From Myxococcales bacterium (GTDB taxonomy: Bacteria; Myxococcota_A; Polyangia; Polyangiales; Polyangiaceae), in assembly GCA_016703425.1 (NCBI GenBank), contig JADJCA010000012.1, forward strand, positions 124,001 to 188,000: 64,000 nt of DNA, written 5' to 3'. The notes beneath the pieces were generated by a model, which did no database searches, was not told the DNA's origin, and saw only the letters and a program-made list of their open reading frames with translations. The position numbers were made by a program, and so were the translations under genes. Shown in pieces: positions 1 through 7,392 of the stretch (its first letter is position 1; every line of letters starts with the position of its first letter).

Positions 1-91
1 TTCCGTGCGTTGGGTAGGCGGTTGCCGCCCCCGTCGGTCCAGGTGTGATATCCGGACGTTGGCCCCTCGGGGCTCGCCATAGAGGAGTCCC

Positions 92-1195
92 ATGCGCATC
101 GCTCCGAATCTCGCCCTCGTCGTCGTGGCCGGTCTTTTCGCATCGTGCACCAAGAAGGAAGAGCCCGCGCGAGGCGGTGACGTTCCGCCGCCACCGCCGT
201 CGGCGCTCGTCGCCAAGGCCGGCGCCTGCCAGAGCCCCGGCGCCGTCGACGACGCGGTGAGCGCCGGCTTCTTCCCGAAGTCGATCGCGTCGCCCAACTT
301 CTGTGTCGACACGGCGCCCGGCAGCACCAAGGCCTACGGTGCACAAGCCAAGCTCACGATGGATGCAGTCTGCACGACCGCGTTCGACGGCGAGTGCGAG
401 GTCTACAAGCGCTACGGCCTCAAGCGCGTCGTCACGCTGCGTTACGTTGATGGCAGCGGCAAGGGAGGCGTCGTCGAGGTCGTCCTCTCGCAATTCGACA
501 GCGAGGCCGGCGCCTACGGCATGTTCACCAAGCGCGTCGTCGCCGACGCCGATCCGGCGTCGCCGGAAGCTCAGAAGGCCGTGCCGACGGTCGGAGCCGC
601 CGCCATCGGCGGTGGGCGCGCGTCGTCGTGGCGCGGCGCGCACCTCGTGGAGCTCGTCTACATGAACGAGCAAGAGGCGCCGGCGGCGATGGTCAAGTCG
701 AGCGAGGCGATCTTGCCGCCGCTGCTCAAGGCCATCAACGAGAAGCTCCCCGGTAGCCCTGAGAAGCCGGCGCCGGCGAAGAACCTCCCGGAAGCGAACC
801 TCTTGCCGCTGGGCGTGAGCTTCGCGCCAAAGGAGGCCTTCGGCGTCAAGGGACCGTCGGCCACGGGCTTCTACAAGGACGGCGAGAAGCGGTACCGCTT
901 CGTGGCCATCGCGCCGGCCGACGAAGCCGCCGCGAAGGAGGGCATGAAGGCGCTCCGCGGCAAGGGCGGCGCGCTGCCCGTCGCCGACGTCGGTGACGAG
1001 GCGCTCCACGTCGTCATCCAAGAGGGGAAGGGCTCACCGAAGATCGAGTGGCTCTTCGGACGCAAGGGCGCGCGCATTCTCGGCGTCGGCGACGAAGAGT
1101 TCGCCATCAACGCGGGCGAGCCCCTCGACGCGCAGAAGACCGTGCGCCTCGTGAAGGACGAAAAGGTCGCGCGCCTCAAGGCGCAGCTCAAATAG
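92..1195 (+). CDS. DUF6599-like lipoprotein
   Basis: Probable outer-membrane or periplasmic lipoprotein of 367 aa. The N-terminus is a lipoprotein signal peptide with lipobox LFASC (Cys19), followed by a charged and proline-rich linker. The region around residues 105-155 (YKRYGLKRVVTLRY, then SEAGAYGMFTKRVV) resembles the DUF6599 family, which is common in Myxococcota and has no known biochemical role. A good ribosome site (GAGGAG, 82-87) precedes the ATG, which supports this start. The next plus-strand gene, also a lipoprotein, follows after about 95 nt. The signal peptide call is firm; the family call rests on motif resemblance only. Confidence 0.8.
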   Translation: MRIAPNLALVVVAGLFASCTKKEEPARGGDVPPPPPSALVAKAGACQSPGAVDDAVSAGFFPKSIASPNFCVDTAPGSTKAYGAQAKLTMDAVCTTAFDGECEVYKRYGLKRVVTLRYVDGSGKGGVVEVVLSQFDSEAGAYGMFTKRVVADADPASPEAQKAVPTVGAAAIGGGRASSWRGAHLVELVYMNEQEAPAAMVKSSEAILPPLLKAINEKLPGSPEKPAPAKNLPEANLLPLGVSFAPKEAFGVKGPSATGFYKDGEKRYRFVAIAPADEAAAKEGMKALRGKGGALPVADVGDEALHVVIQEGKGSPKIEWLFGRKGARILGVGDEEFAINAGEPLDAQKTVRLVKDEKVARLKAQLK

Positions 1196-1290
1196 CGGTC
1201 GCCGAGCGTCCGCGTCGGCTCCTGCCGTGACGCGGCGCGCGCGTGCGACGCGAAGTCTTTGCGGGAACGCTTCCTGCTCGATGGATCCGC

Positions 1291-2022
1291 ATGGCCGCAC
1301 GTTTCCGCCGAGTGACAGGTGTCGCCGTCGCGAGCACCGCCAGCGTGCTCCTCGCGGCGTGCAGCCCCAGCATCGGCCATGAGGCCGATAGTGAAGGTGA
1401 AATCGCGTCGGCCCCGTTGCCGACGCCGCCCAAAGCGCGGGCCGGTTCGGCGCCCGCCGCTGGCGCCTTCGGCGTCCCGTCGCCGGGCCTCGCGTCGCTC
1501 GGTAGCGACGGCGGGATCGTTTACCCCACCACCCCCAGCTCCGCGCTGCCGCCGCCCGGTGTGCCTGGCGGTCCGGCGTATCCGAGCTATCCGCCCAACT
1601 ATCCCGGCGCGCCCGGGAGCCCGGGCGCTCCCGGCAGCCAACCCGTGAGCAACGACCCGCTCGCAGCGGCACGCGACTATTGTGTACAGCGCATCAATCA
1701 GTACCGGGCCACGTTGGGTCTCGCGGCGCTCATGCGCGCGCCCACGGCGGAAGCCTGCGTTGACCAGCAAGCCGCTAGCGACGGCCAGTCGAAGACCGCG
1801 CACGGCGCCTTCGGCCAGTGCAACGAAGGCGCGCAGAACGAGTGTCCCGGCTGGCCCGGCGCGCTCTCGCAAGCGCTCCCTGGTTGTCTCGACGCGATGT
1901 GGCGCGAGGGTCCCGGCGGCGGCCACTACGACACGATGTCCTCGCCGTCGTACCGCTACGTGGCGTGCGGCTTCGCCGTCGCCGCCGACGGCTCCTGGTG
2001 GGCGATCCAGGACTTTCGATAA
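1291..2022 (+). CDS. CAP/SCP-domain lipoprotein
   Basis: Secreted lipoprotein of 243 aa. I chose the ATG at 1291 over an upstream in-frame ATG because it places a compact signal peptide with lipobox LLAAC (Cys24) at the N-terminus. Residues about 40-130 are a Pro/Gly/Ala-rich linker with short PGxPG and YPSYPPNYPG repeats. The C-terminal 115 residues look like a small CAP (cysteine-rich secretory/SCP) domain: N-terminal helix with INQYRATLGL, a middle His/Cys region, then MWREGPGGGHYDTMSSPSY and a final YVACGFAVAADGSWWAIQDF. The family is known; the substrate or partner cannot be read from sequence. Confidence 0.8.
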   Translation: MAARFRRVTGVAVASTASVLLAACSPSIGHEADSEGEIASAPLPTPPKARAGSAPAAGAFGVPSPGLASLGSDGGIVYPTTPSSALPPPGVPGGPAYPSYPPNYPGAPGSPGAPGSQPVSNDPLAAARDYCVQRINQYRATLGLAALMRAPTAEACVDQQAASDGQSKTAHGAFGQCNEGAQNECPGWPGALSQALPGCLDAMWREGPGGGHYDTMSSPSYRYVACGFAVAADGSWWAIQDFR

Positions 2023-2083
2023 GCCGCGTCGACGTCGACGCGGAGGGCGCGTCGCTCCTTCGCGAGGCCTTGCGTCGCGCGCG

Positions 2084-3094
2084 CTACGACGGCGACGCCT
2101 TCTCGGCGCGACGCGATGCGGCCTTTCGTTTCGCGCCCGCCGGCGGCGCGCCGGCACGAGCCTCTCGTTCGAAACATGCGCCATCGATGCCGCGGTCCTT
2201 GCGAACGAGCGCGGTGCTGAGGACGAATCGCGCCGTCACCGGATCGTGGTAGCCGCTGGCGTCGGGCACCCCCTCCGCGAGGCCCTGGTAGTGGCGCACG
2301 ATGCGTCCCATCAAGAGATCGCGAGCCCACTTGCCCACGAGCGAAGCGAGCGACACGGAGAGGTGACTCTCGTCGGCGTCACGCTCGAAGGCCATGGTTC
2401 CAAGCCCGGGAAACCGATACTCGCTGCGCGCGCGACCTTCCTCGAGGGCCACGTGGAGGCGGCCGGCGAGCGGCCCAAAAGCGTCGCCGTAGCGATCGTA
2501 GCCGCCGACCTTGCCGCAGACCGCCGTGACGTCGCGGCCCAGCTCTTCGCGAAGCGACAGGACGAGCCGTTCCATCGCGTGGAGGTCAACGGCGAAACGC
2601 GAGGTGCCGGCTCGCGCCGCGTCATTGAGGCGCCGCGTGCAAAGGATCTCTGTGCGCACCTTGCGCACGTTGAGGCCGCGACGTTCAAGGCGAGCGAGGT
2701 CCTTCTTTGCCCGCGCCACGGCGGCGTCGTCGGCCGCGAAGGCTTCCGCGTGGGTGTTCCAACATTGCGTCTCGTGCTGGGGAGGGCAGGGGGCACGAAG
2801 GTCGCGGTCGCTCCGGAGCGAAATCCCGCGCAAGAGCGCCTCGGGACTGGTGACGGAGAGACCGGCGCGCTCCGCGATGGCGCGAGCCCACGCCTCACCG
2901 AGCCATGACTCGCCGTAGCTCACGAGCTCCTTCGAGTCGGCGAGCCGGCCCCGAAGGCTGCTCGGCGGCTTCGAGAGCGCCGCCTTGGCGGAGCCGGCGA
3001 CAGCGGGGTCGGCTTCGATGGCCACCGCCGTGACGATGAGCGGGCCCAGGCGTGGTCCGAGGCCGTTTTCGTCCACACCGATGACCAAGGTCAT
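2084..3094 (-). CDS. divergent ribonuclease HII-like protein
   Basis: 336-aa member of the RNase H fold. RNase HII cleaves the RNA strand of RNA/DNA hybrids, especially at single ribonucleotides. The landmarks are in order: VIGVDENGLGPRLGP at residues 4-18 (normally DEAGRGP), LADSKELVSYG (normally DSKKLS), and near residue 240 SLASLVGKWARDLLM (normally AASIVAKVTRDRLM). The acidic catalytic residues of the first motif (Asp, Glu) are kept. It is about 100 residues longer than classical RNase HII, with extra sequence in the middle and a Lys/Arg/Ala-rich tail. The start at 3094 puts the first beta strand at the N-terminus, as in the family. An in-frame ATG further upstream would add 60 unlikely residues. 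Substrate range is uncertain. Confidence 0.72.
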   Translation of the reverse strand: MTLVIGVDENGLGPRLGPLIVTAVAIEADPAVAGSAKAALSKPPSSLRGRLADSKELVSYGESWLGEAWARAIAERAGLSVTSPEALLRGISLRSDRDLRAPCPPQHETQCWNTHAEAFAADDAAVARAKKDLARLERRGLNVRKVRTEILCTRRLNDAARAGTSRFAVDLHAMERLVLSLREELGRDVTAVCGKVGGYDRYGDAFGPLAGRLHVALEEGRARSEYRFPGLGTMAFERDADESHLSVSLASLVGKWARDLLMGRIVRHYQGLAEGVPDASGYHDPVTARFVLSTALVRKDRGIDGACFEREARAGAPPAGAKRKAASRRAEKASPS

Positions 3095-3407
3095 GAGGCG
3101 ACGATACCCCATCGCCGCGACCTCCCGCCCGAGAGAGCCGGCGCACCTTGCACCGGCGCATGCAAGCCGCGTCAGCCACGCCTGCGCGCACACCCCCGTT
3201 GACGGATCGAGTTCGGATGCATACCGTCTTTGGCCCTCATCGAGGCGTGCCTCGCGAGGGTGCCGTCGCCGCATCCGCGGAAACCGGTCTCATTCTCAAT
3301 GCTTCTGCCTCTAAGGAGTCCGTGGAAATGAGATCCACTTCAGGTACCATCGCCCTTTCGCGGTCCGCCGCGAGAGCCCTCAGCCCCGAAAAGCCCGGAG
3401 CGATCCC
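3095..3407. other. intergenic region: promoter candidate and dksA leader
   Basis: This 313-nt gap separates the minus-strand RNase HII-like gene from plus-strand dksA. It holds a sigma70-like promoter candidate (3199-3227) and a 27-codon leader ORF with a strong ribosome site that runs into the dksA start. These are listed separately. The first 100 nt show no clear signal beyond presumed minus-strand promoter sequence. Confidence 0.6.
3199..3227 (+). promoter_or_regulatory. sigma70-like promoter candidate for dksA
   Basis: TTGACG (3199-3204), a 17-nt spacer, then TACCGT (3222-3227). The -35 is one base from consensus and the spacing is optimal; the -10 is weak. The dcw promoter candidate at 35763-35791 has the same architecture and the identical -10 hexamer. 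No transcription data are available. Confidence 0.4.
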
Positions 3408-3411
3408 GTGA
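3328..3411 (+). CDS. 27-aa leader ORF overlapping dksA start
   Basis: Short reading frame starting ATG at 3328, preceded at 9-nt spacing by a strong Shine-Dalgarno AAGGAG (3313-3318). It encodes MRSTSGTIALSRSAARALSP followed by seven more residues. Its TGA overlaps the GTG start of dksA as GTGA (3408-3411). This is the geometry of a translationally coupled leader peptide. It has no recognisable domain, and four Arg and five Ser in 27 residues. It may instead be a fortuitous frame in the leader, but the ribosome site is better than that of dksA itself. Confidence 0.45.
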   Translation: MRSTSGTIALSRSAARALSPEKPGAIP

Positions 3412-3770
3412 ACAAACTGCAGATGAAGAAGTTCAAGACGCTGCTCACCGAGAAGCGTGACGAGATCGTCAAGAAGGCGAAGCAGACGCTCGAAGAGGAC
3501 ATGACCCTCGATTCGAACGACTTGCCCGACGAAATGGACCTCGCCTCCAGCGAATACCTCCAGTCCTTCACGTTCCGGCTCCGAGGCCGCGAAAAGACGT
3601 TCCTCGACAAGATCTCGAAGGCCCTCCAGAAGATCGAGGAGGGCACCTTCGGCACCTGCGAAGAGTGCGGAGAAGAGATCTCGGTCAAGCGCCTCGAAGC
3701 GCGGCCCGAGGCAACGCTCTGCATCCGTTGCAAAGAAGACCAAGAGCACCGCGAAAAAGAGTACGGCTGA
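3408..3770 (+). CDS. dksA: DksA/TraR-family transcription regulator
   Basis: 120-aa DksA-type protein. DksA binds the RNA polymerase secondary channel and, with (p)ppGpp, adjusts promoter output during the stringent response. Residues 1-80 form the expected charged coiled coil; its acidic tip region includes DSNDLPDEMDLAS. The C-terminal zinc finger is intact: CEEC at about residues 84-87 and CIRC at about 105-108. Length matches DksA (about 120-150). The GTG at 3408 overlaps the stop of the leader ORF; the ATG at 3423 is an alternative start. A trmY-like gene follows after 74 nt. Confidence 0.92.
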   Translation: MNKLQMKKFKTLLTEKRDEIVKKAKQTLEEDMTLDSNDLPDEMDLASSEYLQSFTFRLRGREKTFLDKISKALQKIEEGTFGTCEECGEEISVKRLEARPEATLCIRCKEDQEHREKEYG

Positions 3771-3844
3771 GATTCGGCTGAGCCTGACCGCGCTCGGTCC
3801 CCCCGCGCTCGCTCACGCACCGTCCACGTTGAGCCTCGCGGGTC

Positions 3845-4477
3845 GTGCATCGCTTCATCATCCTCGGTCGCACGGCCGTCGCTTCGAGCGCCTTCGGCCT
3901 CGACGACGTGCCCGGCACGAGCGGTCGCCTTGACGTCCTCGCGCGCTGCATTCGCGCGGCGATGCTGACGTCCCACGGCGTGCGACGTGACGTGATGCTC
4001 TACCTCGTGCTCGGTGGCGGCGGGCCCGTTGGGCCTCGCACCGTGCGCATCGACGGTCGGTCCGCCAAGTACCTACGCCCCGACGAGCGAAGCGCGGTGG
4101 TGCGGTTGCGGAAGTCGCTCGACTGGCCCGTGGTCGACGGCACCTTCGCCACCTCCGAGTACCTCGGCGTCGCGGTTGCCAACGGCGGCCTCGAGTGCGT
4201 GCTCGAGGATCTCGCGGCCTCTTCGCCGCGCCTCTACGTGCTCGAGCAAGGCGCACAAGACATTCGCGCCGAGCGGCTCGACGCCTCGTGCGAGCGCGCG
4301 TTCTTCATCGGCGACCACCTCGGCGTCGACGACGCTTCACGCGAGCGCCTGGCCTCGTGTGGCGCAACGCCCCTCAGTGTGGGGCCGGAGAGCCTTCACG
4401 CCGAGGACGTGGTTGCGCTCGTCCACAACGAGCGCGATCGCGTCAACATCGACGGTGAAGTGCGGGCCCCTGATTGA
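3845..4477 (+). CDS. trmY: TrmY-type SPOUT methyltransferase
   Basis: 210 aa, GTG start. It resembles TrmY, the enzyme that N1-methylates pseudouridine 54 in archaeal tRNA. Family signatures are visible: a GRLDVLARCIRAA segment near residues 27-40, then SHGVRRDVMLYLVL, a YLRPDERSAVVRLRKSL block, and the C-terminal knotted SPOUT region FFIGDHLGVDD with ALVHNERDR. AdoMet is the expected methyl donor. TrmY is mainly archaeal with scattered bacterial members. Bacteria normally carry m5U54 rather than pseudouridine 54, so the substrate here may differ. An unrecognised gene follows after 25 nt, probably in the same transcript. Confidence 0.8.
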   Translation: MHRFIILGRTAVASSAFGLDDVPGTSGRLDVLARCIRAAMLTSHGVRRDVMLYLVLGGGGPVGPRTVRIDGRSAKYLRPDERSAVVRLRKSLDWPVVDGTFATSEYLGVAVANGGLECVLEDLAASSPRLYVLEQGAQDIRAERLDASCERAFFIGDHLGVDDASRERLASCGATPLSVGPESLHAEDVVALVHNERDRVNIDGEVRAPD

Positions 4478-4502
4478 TAGCCTGCACGCATGGGTGACGC
4501 GC

Positions 4503-5120
4503 ATGGGTGATTGGGGAAGCGTTACGTACGTGCACACGTGTCGTCGTGATCACCTCGAAGAGACGGTCGCGAGGTTGGTCGAGCGCGAGGGGTATGGACG
4601 CGTGAAAGACAAAGACGACGCGCCGTCGCTCCGTGCCGTCATCCTCGGCGCGCGCGGCGGGTGGACCGCCGTGAAGTTCAGCGACTCCGAGTTCATGGTC
4701 CGACGCCGAGCGGGGCAGGACCGCCCGCGCATCTCGGAGCTCGCCGTGGTGCTGGCGCGCCATGCTTTCCAAGTCTCCGTCTTCGACGGCGACAGCATGA
4801 CGCTTGTCGAGGCCTCGAAGACGGGACGCGTTTGCGTCTCCGGTGGCGAGGCGGCAACAGCCAGTCGTCGCTACCACGCGGAGACCATCAAGAAGAAGCA
4901 CCACTTCGACCCGGGCTTTCACCTCTTGCCAGTCCGCGAAGATCTCGAGAACGTCGCAGGCGACTGGATGGAGGTCGCAGCGCTCTTGGTCCCTGGCGTC
5001 GAGGCCGACCTCGTCGCGACCGATTCGCTCTTTGCCAAGGCCCGGGCGCCGGAGCTGCCGTCGGCCCGTTGGCTCTCCTTCGCGAAGAGGAAGAAGAACA
5101 AGCGCTCCGCCTCACGCTGA
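4503..5120 (+). CDS. hypothetical protein (205 aa)
   Basis: No family recognised. A soluble protein with no signal peptide or TM segment. The N-terminal half alternates beta-like and helical segments (VTYVHTCRRDHLEETVARLV, then LRAVILGARGGWTAVKFSDS), and the tail is basic (KRKKNKRSASR). I chose the ATG at 4503, just after the trmY-like gene; longer in-frame starts would overlap that gene extensively. It lies 25 nt downstream of the trmY-like gene and converges with the SET-domain gene. Codon usage matches the neighbours, which supports it as a real gene. Confidence 0.65.
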   Translation: MGDWGSVTYVHTCRRDHLEETVARLVEREGYGRVKDKDDAPSLRAVILGARGGWTAVKFSDSEFMVRRRAGQDRPRISELAVVLARHAFQVSVFDGDSMTLVEASKTGRVCVSGGEAATASRRYHAETIKKKHHFDPGFHLLPVREDLENVAGDWMEVAALLVPGVEADLVATDSLFAKARAPELPSARWLSFAKRKKNKRSASR

Positions 5121-5131
5121 GGGCCACACCG

Positions 5132-5638
5132 TCAGCGGGCGGCGCGGCGCGCCTTTTTCGCCGACTTCTTCTTCTTCTTCAGCGGCGCCAAGATGGTCCC
5201 GCGGCACGCGGCCGTCCCGCAACGGCACGGGTAGATGCGCCGCGCTTCCGCCTCCGTCGTTCCCTGGCGAGCGTATCGGTAGTCGTATGTCAGCTCGGTG
5301 CCGGGCTGAATCGTGCGGAGCGCGTGGATGTAGATGCGCTTGTCCGTGGCGACGGCTTCGCAGTTTGGGTCGCAGGAGTGGTTGATGAAGGCCGCCTCGT
5401 TGCCACCGACAGCACCATCGATGTTGACGTTGCTCTCCAGCGCGAAGAGGAACGTGTGGTGCCGGTCTGAGGCGTCGTCGTCGTAGCGGCGTTCGGCCTC
5501 GTCGTCACTGATGCGCTCGCCGGTGTATTCGACGATGCACGTGCCCTCACGGATGAGCCGCGTCGCGAAGGCGCCGCGACCCTGGATGCGAGATTTTCGG
5601 AGACGGAAACAGGGGTTTCGAAGTTGAGCAGTTTTCAC
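5132..5638 (-). CDS. SET-domain protein (putative lysine methyltransferase)
   Basis: 168 aa. The SET fold transfers methyl groups from AdoMet to protein lysine. Visible: the N-terminal SKSRIQGRGAFA-type strand, IVEYTGERIS, the catalytic core FINHSCDPNCEA (residues about 87-98), and ELTYDYRYA with the conserved tyrosine. A post-SET cysteine cluster follows (CRCGTAACRG), as in eukaryotic-like SET enzymes. The last 20 residues are Lys/Arg/Ala-rich and may bind nucleic acid or ribosomes. SET genes occur patchily in bacteria. The target protein is unknown. Confidence 0.88.
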   Translation of the reverse strand: MKTAQLRNPCFRLRKSRIQGRGAFATRLIREGTCIVEYTGERISDDEAERRYDDDASDRHHTFLFALESNVNIDGAVGGNEAAFINHSCDPNCEAVATDKRIYIHALRTIQPGTELTYDYRYARQGTTEAEARRIYPCRCGTAACRGTILAPLKKKKKSAKKARRAAR

Positions 5639-5715
5639 GCGACACCCCGTTTACCGTGGCCGGCCAACGGAAGGGAAGTCGCTTCTTCGTGGGAGGCTGC
5701 GTCTCCGGTGCGGAC

Positions 5716-6612
5716 TCAGGCCTCCGCGACCACGGCCTCCGGCTCGGCAGCCACGCGGCGCTTCTGCACCACGTAGCCGAAGGCCGCCGCCGTGAAGAAC
5801 ATGATCAGGCTGTAGATGGCCGCGGGAATGGCCATCTTGGAGTTTCCGAGGAGCAGCGGGCTCGACGCGATGGCGATGGCGAGCGTGCCGTTGTGGATGC
5901 CGATCTCCATGGCGATGGCGATCGACTGGCGCCCCGAGAGGCGGACGGCGCGGGGCACGAAGAACCCAACGGCCATGCTGGCGAGGTTGAAGACCAACGC
6001 GGCAAGGCCGACCTGCCGGAAGAAGTCGCCGAGGTTGGCCCGCTCCTTCGCGATGGTGAGGGTGATGATGAGGAAGAGAAAGAGCGCCGAGAGGGTGCGC
6101 ACGGGGCGGTCGAGGCGCTTCGCGAAGTCGCTGCGCCACGCGCGAACGGCCATGCCGATGGTGACGGGCACGAGGACGATGGCGAAGACCTGGATGACCT
6201 TGTCGAACTGCAGCGGGAGGACCTTGCCCTCCCCCATGAACTGCTGGAGCGCGAAATTGACGATAAACGGGAGCGTGAAGAGGCTCAGGACCGAGTTGAC
6301 CGCCGTAAGCGTGATGTTTAGCGCGACGTCGCCCTTGGCGAGGTGACTGAAGAGGTTGGCCGTAGCGCCGCCGGGCGACGCCGAGAGGAGCATGAGGCCC
6401 ACGGCGAGCTCCGGCGGCAGCGCGAAGGCGCGGGCGATGCCGAAACAGACGACGGGGAGGATCACCATCTGGCAGACCAAGCCCACGAGCACCGCGCGTG
6501 GCACCTGCGCGACGCGCTTGAAGTCCGCCAACGTCAGGCTGAGGCCGAGCCCCAGCATGATGATGCCGAGCGCCAAGGGGAGGAAGACGGCGGTGAGGAC
6601 GTTTGCTTGCAC
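5716..6612 (-). CDS. bile acid:sodium symporter family transporter
   Basis: 298-aa polytopic membrane protein of the BASS/SBF family, which couples Na+ to import of organic anions (bile acids, keto acids and others). About nine to ten hydrophobic helices are visible, with the family signature LLSASPGGATANLFSHLAKG around residues 74-93 and a helix-breaking crossover later. I start it at GTG 6612 because GAGGAGA sits 6 nt upstream and the first TM helix follows at once. A longer ATG start would add 38 Arg/Gly-rich residues. The substrate cannot be assigned. Confidence 0.88.
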   Translation of the reverse strand: MQANVLTAVFLPLALGIIMLGLGLSLTLADFKRVAQVPRAVLVGLVCQMVILPVVCFGIARAFALPPELAVGLMLLSASPGGATANLFSHLAKGDVALNITLTAVNSVLSLFTLPFIVNFALQQFMGEGKVLPLQFDKVIQVFAIVLVPVTIGMAVRAWRSDFAKRLDRPVRTLSALFLFLIITLTIAKERANLGDFFRQVGLAALVFNLASMAVGFFVPRAVRLSGRQSIAIAMEIGIHNGTLAIAIASSPLLLGNSKMAIPAAIYSLIMFFTAAAFGYVVQKRRVAAEPEAVVAEA

Positions 6613-6795
6613 AGGATTCTCCTCGGGGCGGCCAGGGCGCCCGACGCGCGCCCGAGTGCACGCCGAACGCGCGCCGATGCCTCCCCCTTCGGCGTGACGG
6701 CTATCGCGCGGGGGGGGGCCGTGCAAGGCGAAGGGGCGTTAAGACGGATTTGTCCTCGCTATCGTGAACGAGGGGATTTTGGGTAGGCTTGCCGA

Positions 6796-7383
6796 ATGGA
6801 CGCACTCTTCGCCCACCTTGAGCACGAGCATCGGACCATCGTCGATGTGATGGACGCCTTCGCGCGCTACCTGGATCTAGCCAAGGGGGACGTCGCGAAA
6901 GCGCCGGCGGCCGACCTGCCGCGGTTCTTGGTGTTCTTTCGCGAATACGTCGACCTGGTGCACCACGAGCGAGAAGAGCGCGTCCTCCTGCCAGCGCTCA
7001 CTCGGCACGGCTTCGCCGCCGGCACGGGCCCCTTGGCTCACATCAAGGAGCAACACGAGCACGAGCGACAGCTGCTCCATGAGCTGTGGCGTCACGGCTT
7101 CCGCCAGGGTGGATGCTCTCCCGACGACGAAGAGCTTCAGCGGCTCGCCCGCGCCTTCATCGCGTTCCAGCGCGGCCACGTGTCGAAGGAGGCGCAGTAC
7201 CTTTATCCGGCGGCGAAGACGCAGCTTAAGGATGAGAAGGGCCTGCTCCTCGCCGAAGACACGCGCTTCGACGCGGAGCAGGACGCGTACGGTCGCCGTG
7301 CGTGGCTCGAGCGCTTGGTCGGCGAGCTCGTGACGATCTACGGTGCGTCACCGGAGCCGGCGGCGCCCACCGCCAAATCCTGA
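6796..7383 (+). CDS. hemerythrin-domain protein
   Basis: 195 aa, soluble, HHE cation-binding four-helix bundle. Candidate di-iron ligands lie in order: HLEHEHRTIVD (residues 7-17), YVDLVHHEREERVLLPAL (about 52-70), and HIKEQHEHERQLL (about 82-94). Such proteins bind O2, NO or iron and are often linked to redox stress. It is transcribed away from the BASS transporter, with a 183-nt divergent promoter region between them, and converges with uvrA. No further domain is seen in the C-terminal 60 residues. Confidence 0.88.
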   Translation: MDALFAHLEHEHRTIVDVMDAFARYLDLAKGDVAKAPAADLPRFLVFFREYVDLVHHEREERVLLPALTRHGFAAGTGPLAHIKEQHEHERQLLHELWRHGFRQGGCSPDDEELQRLARAFIAFQRGHVSKEAQYLYPAAKTQLKDEKGLLLAEDTRFDAEQDAYGRRAWLERLVGELVTIYGASPEPAAPTAKS

Positions 7384-7392
7384 TCGTCGTCG

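Noticed and set aside
871..2184. A 437-codon open frame on the minus strand.
   Set aside because: It runs antisense over the DUF6599-like and CAP lipoprotein genes, is extremely Arg-rich with no domain, and is typical of a shadow frame in GC-rich DNA.
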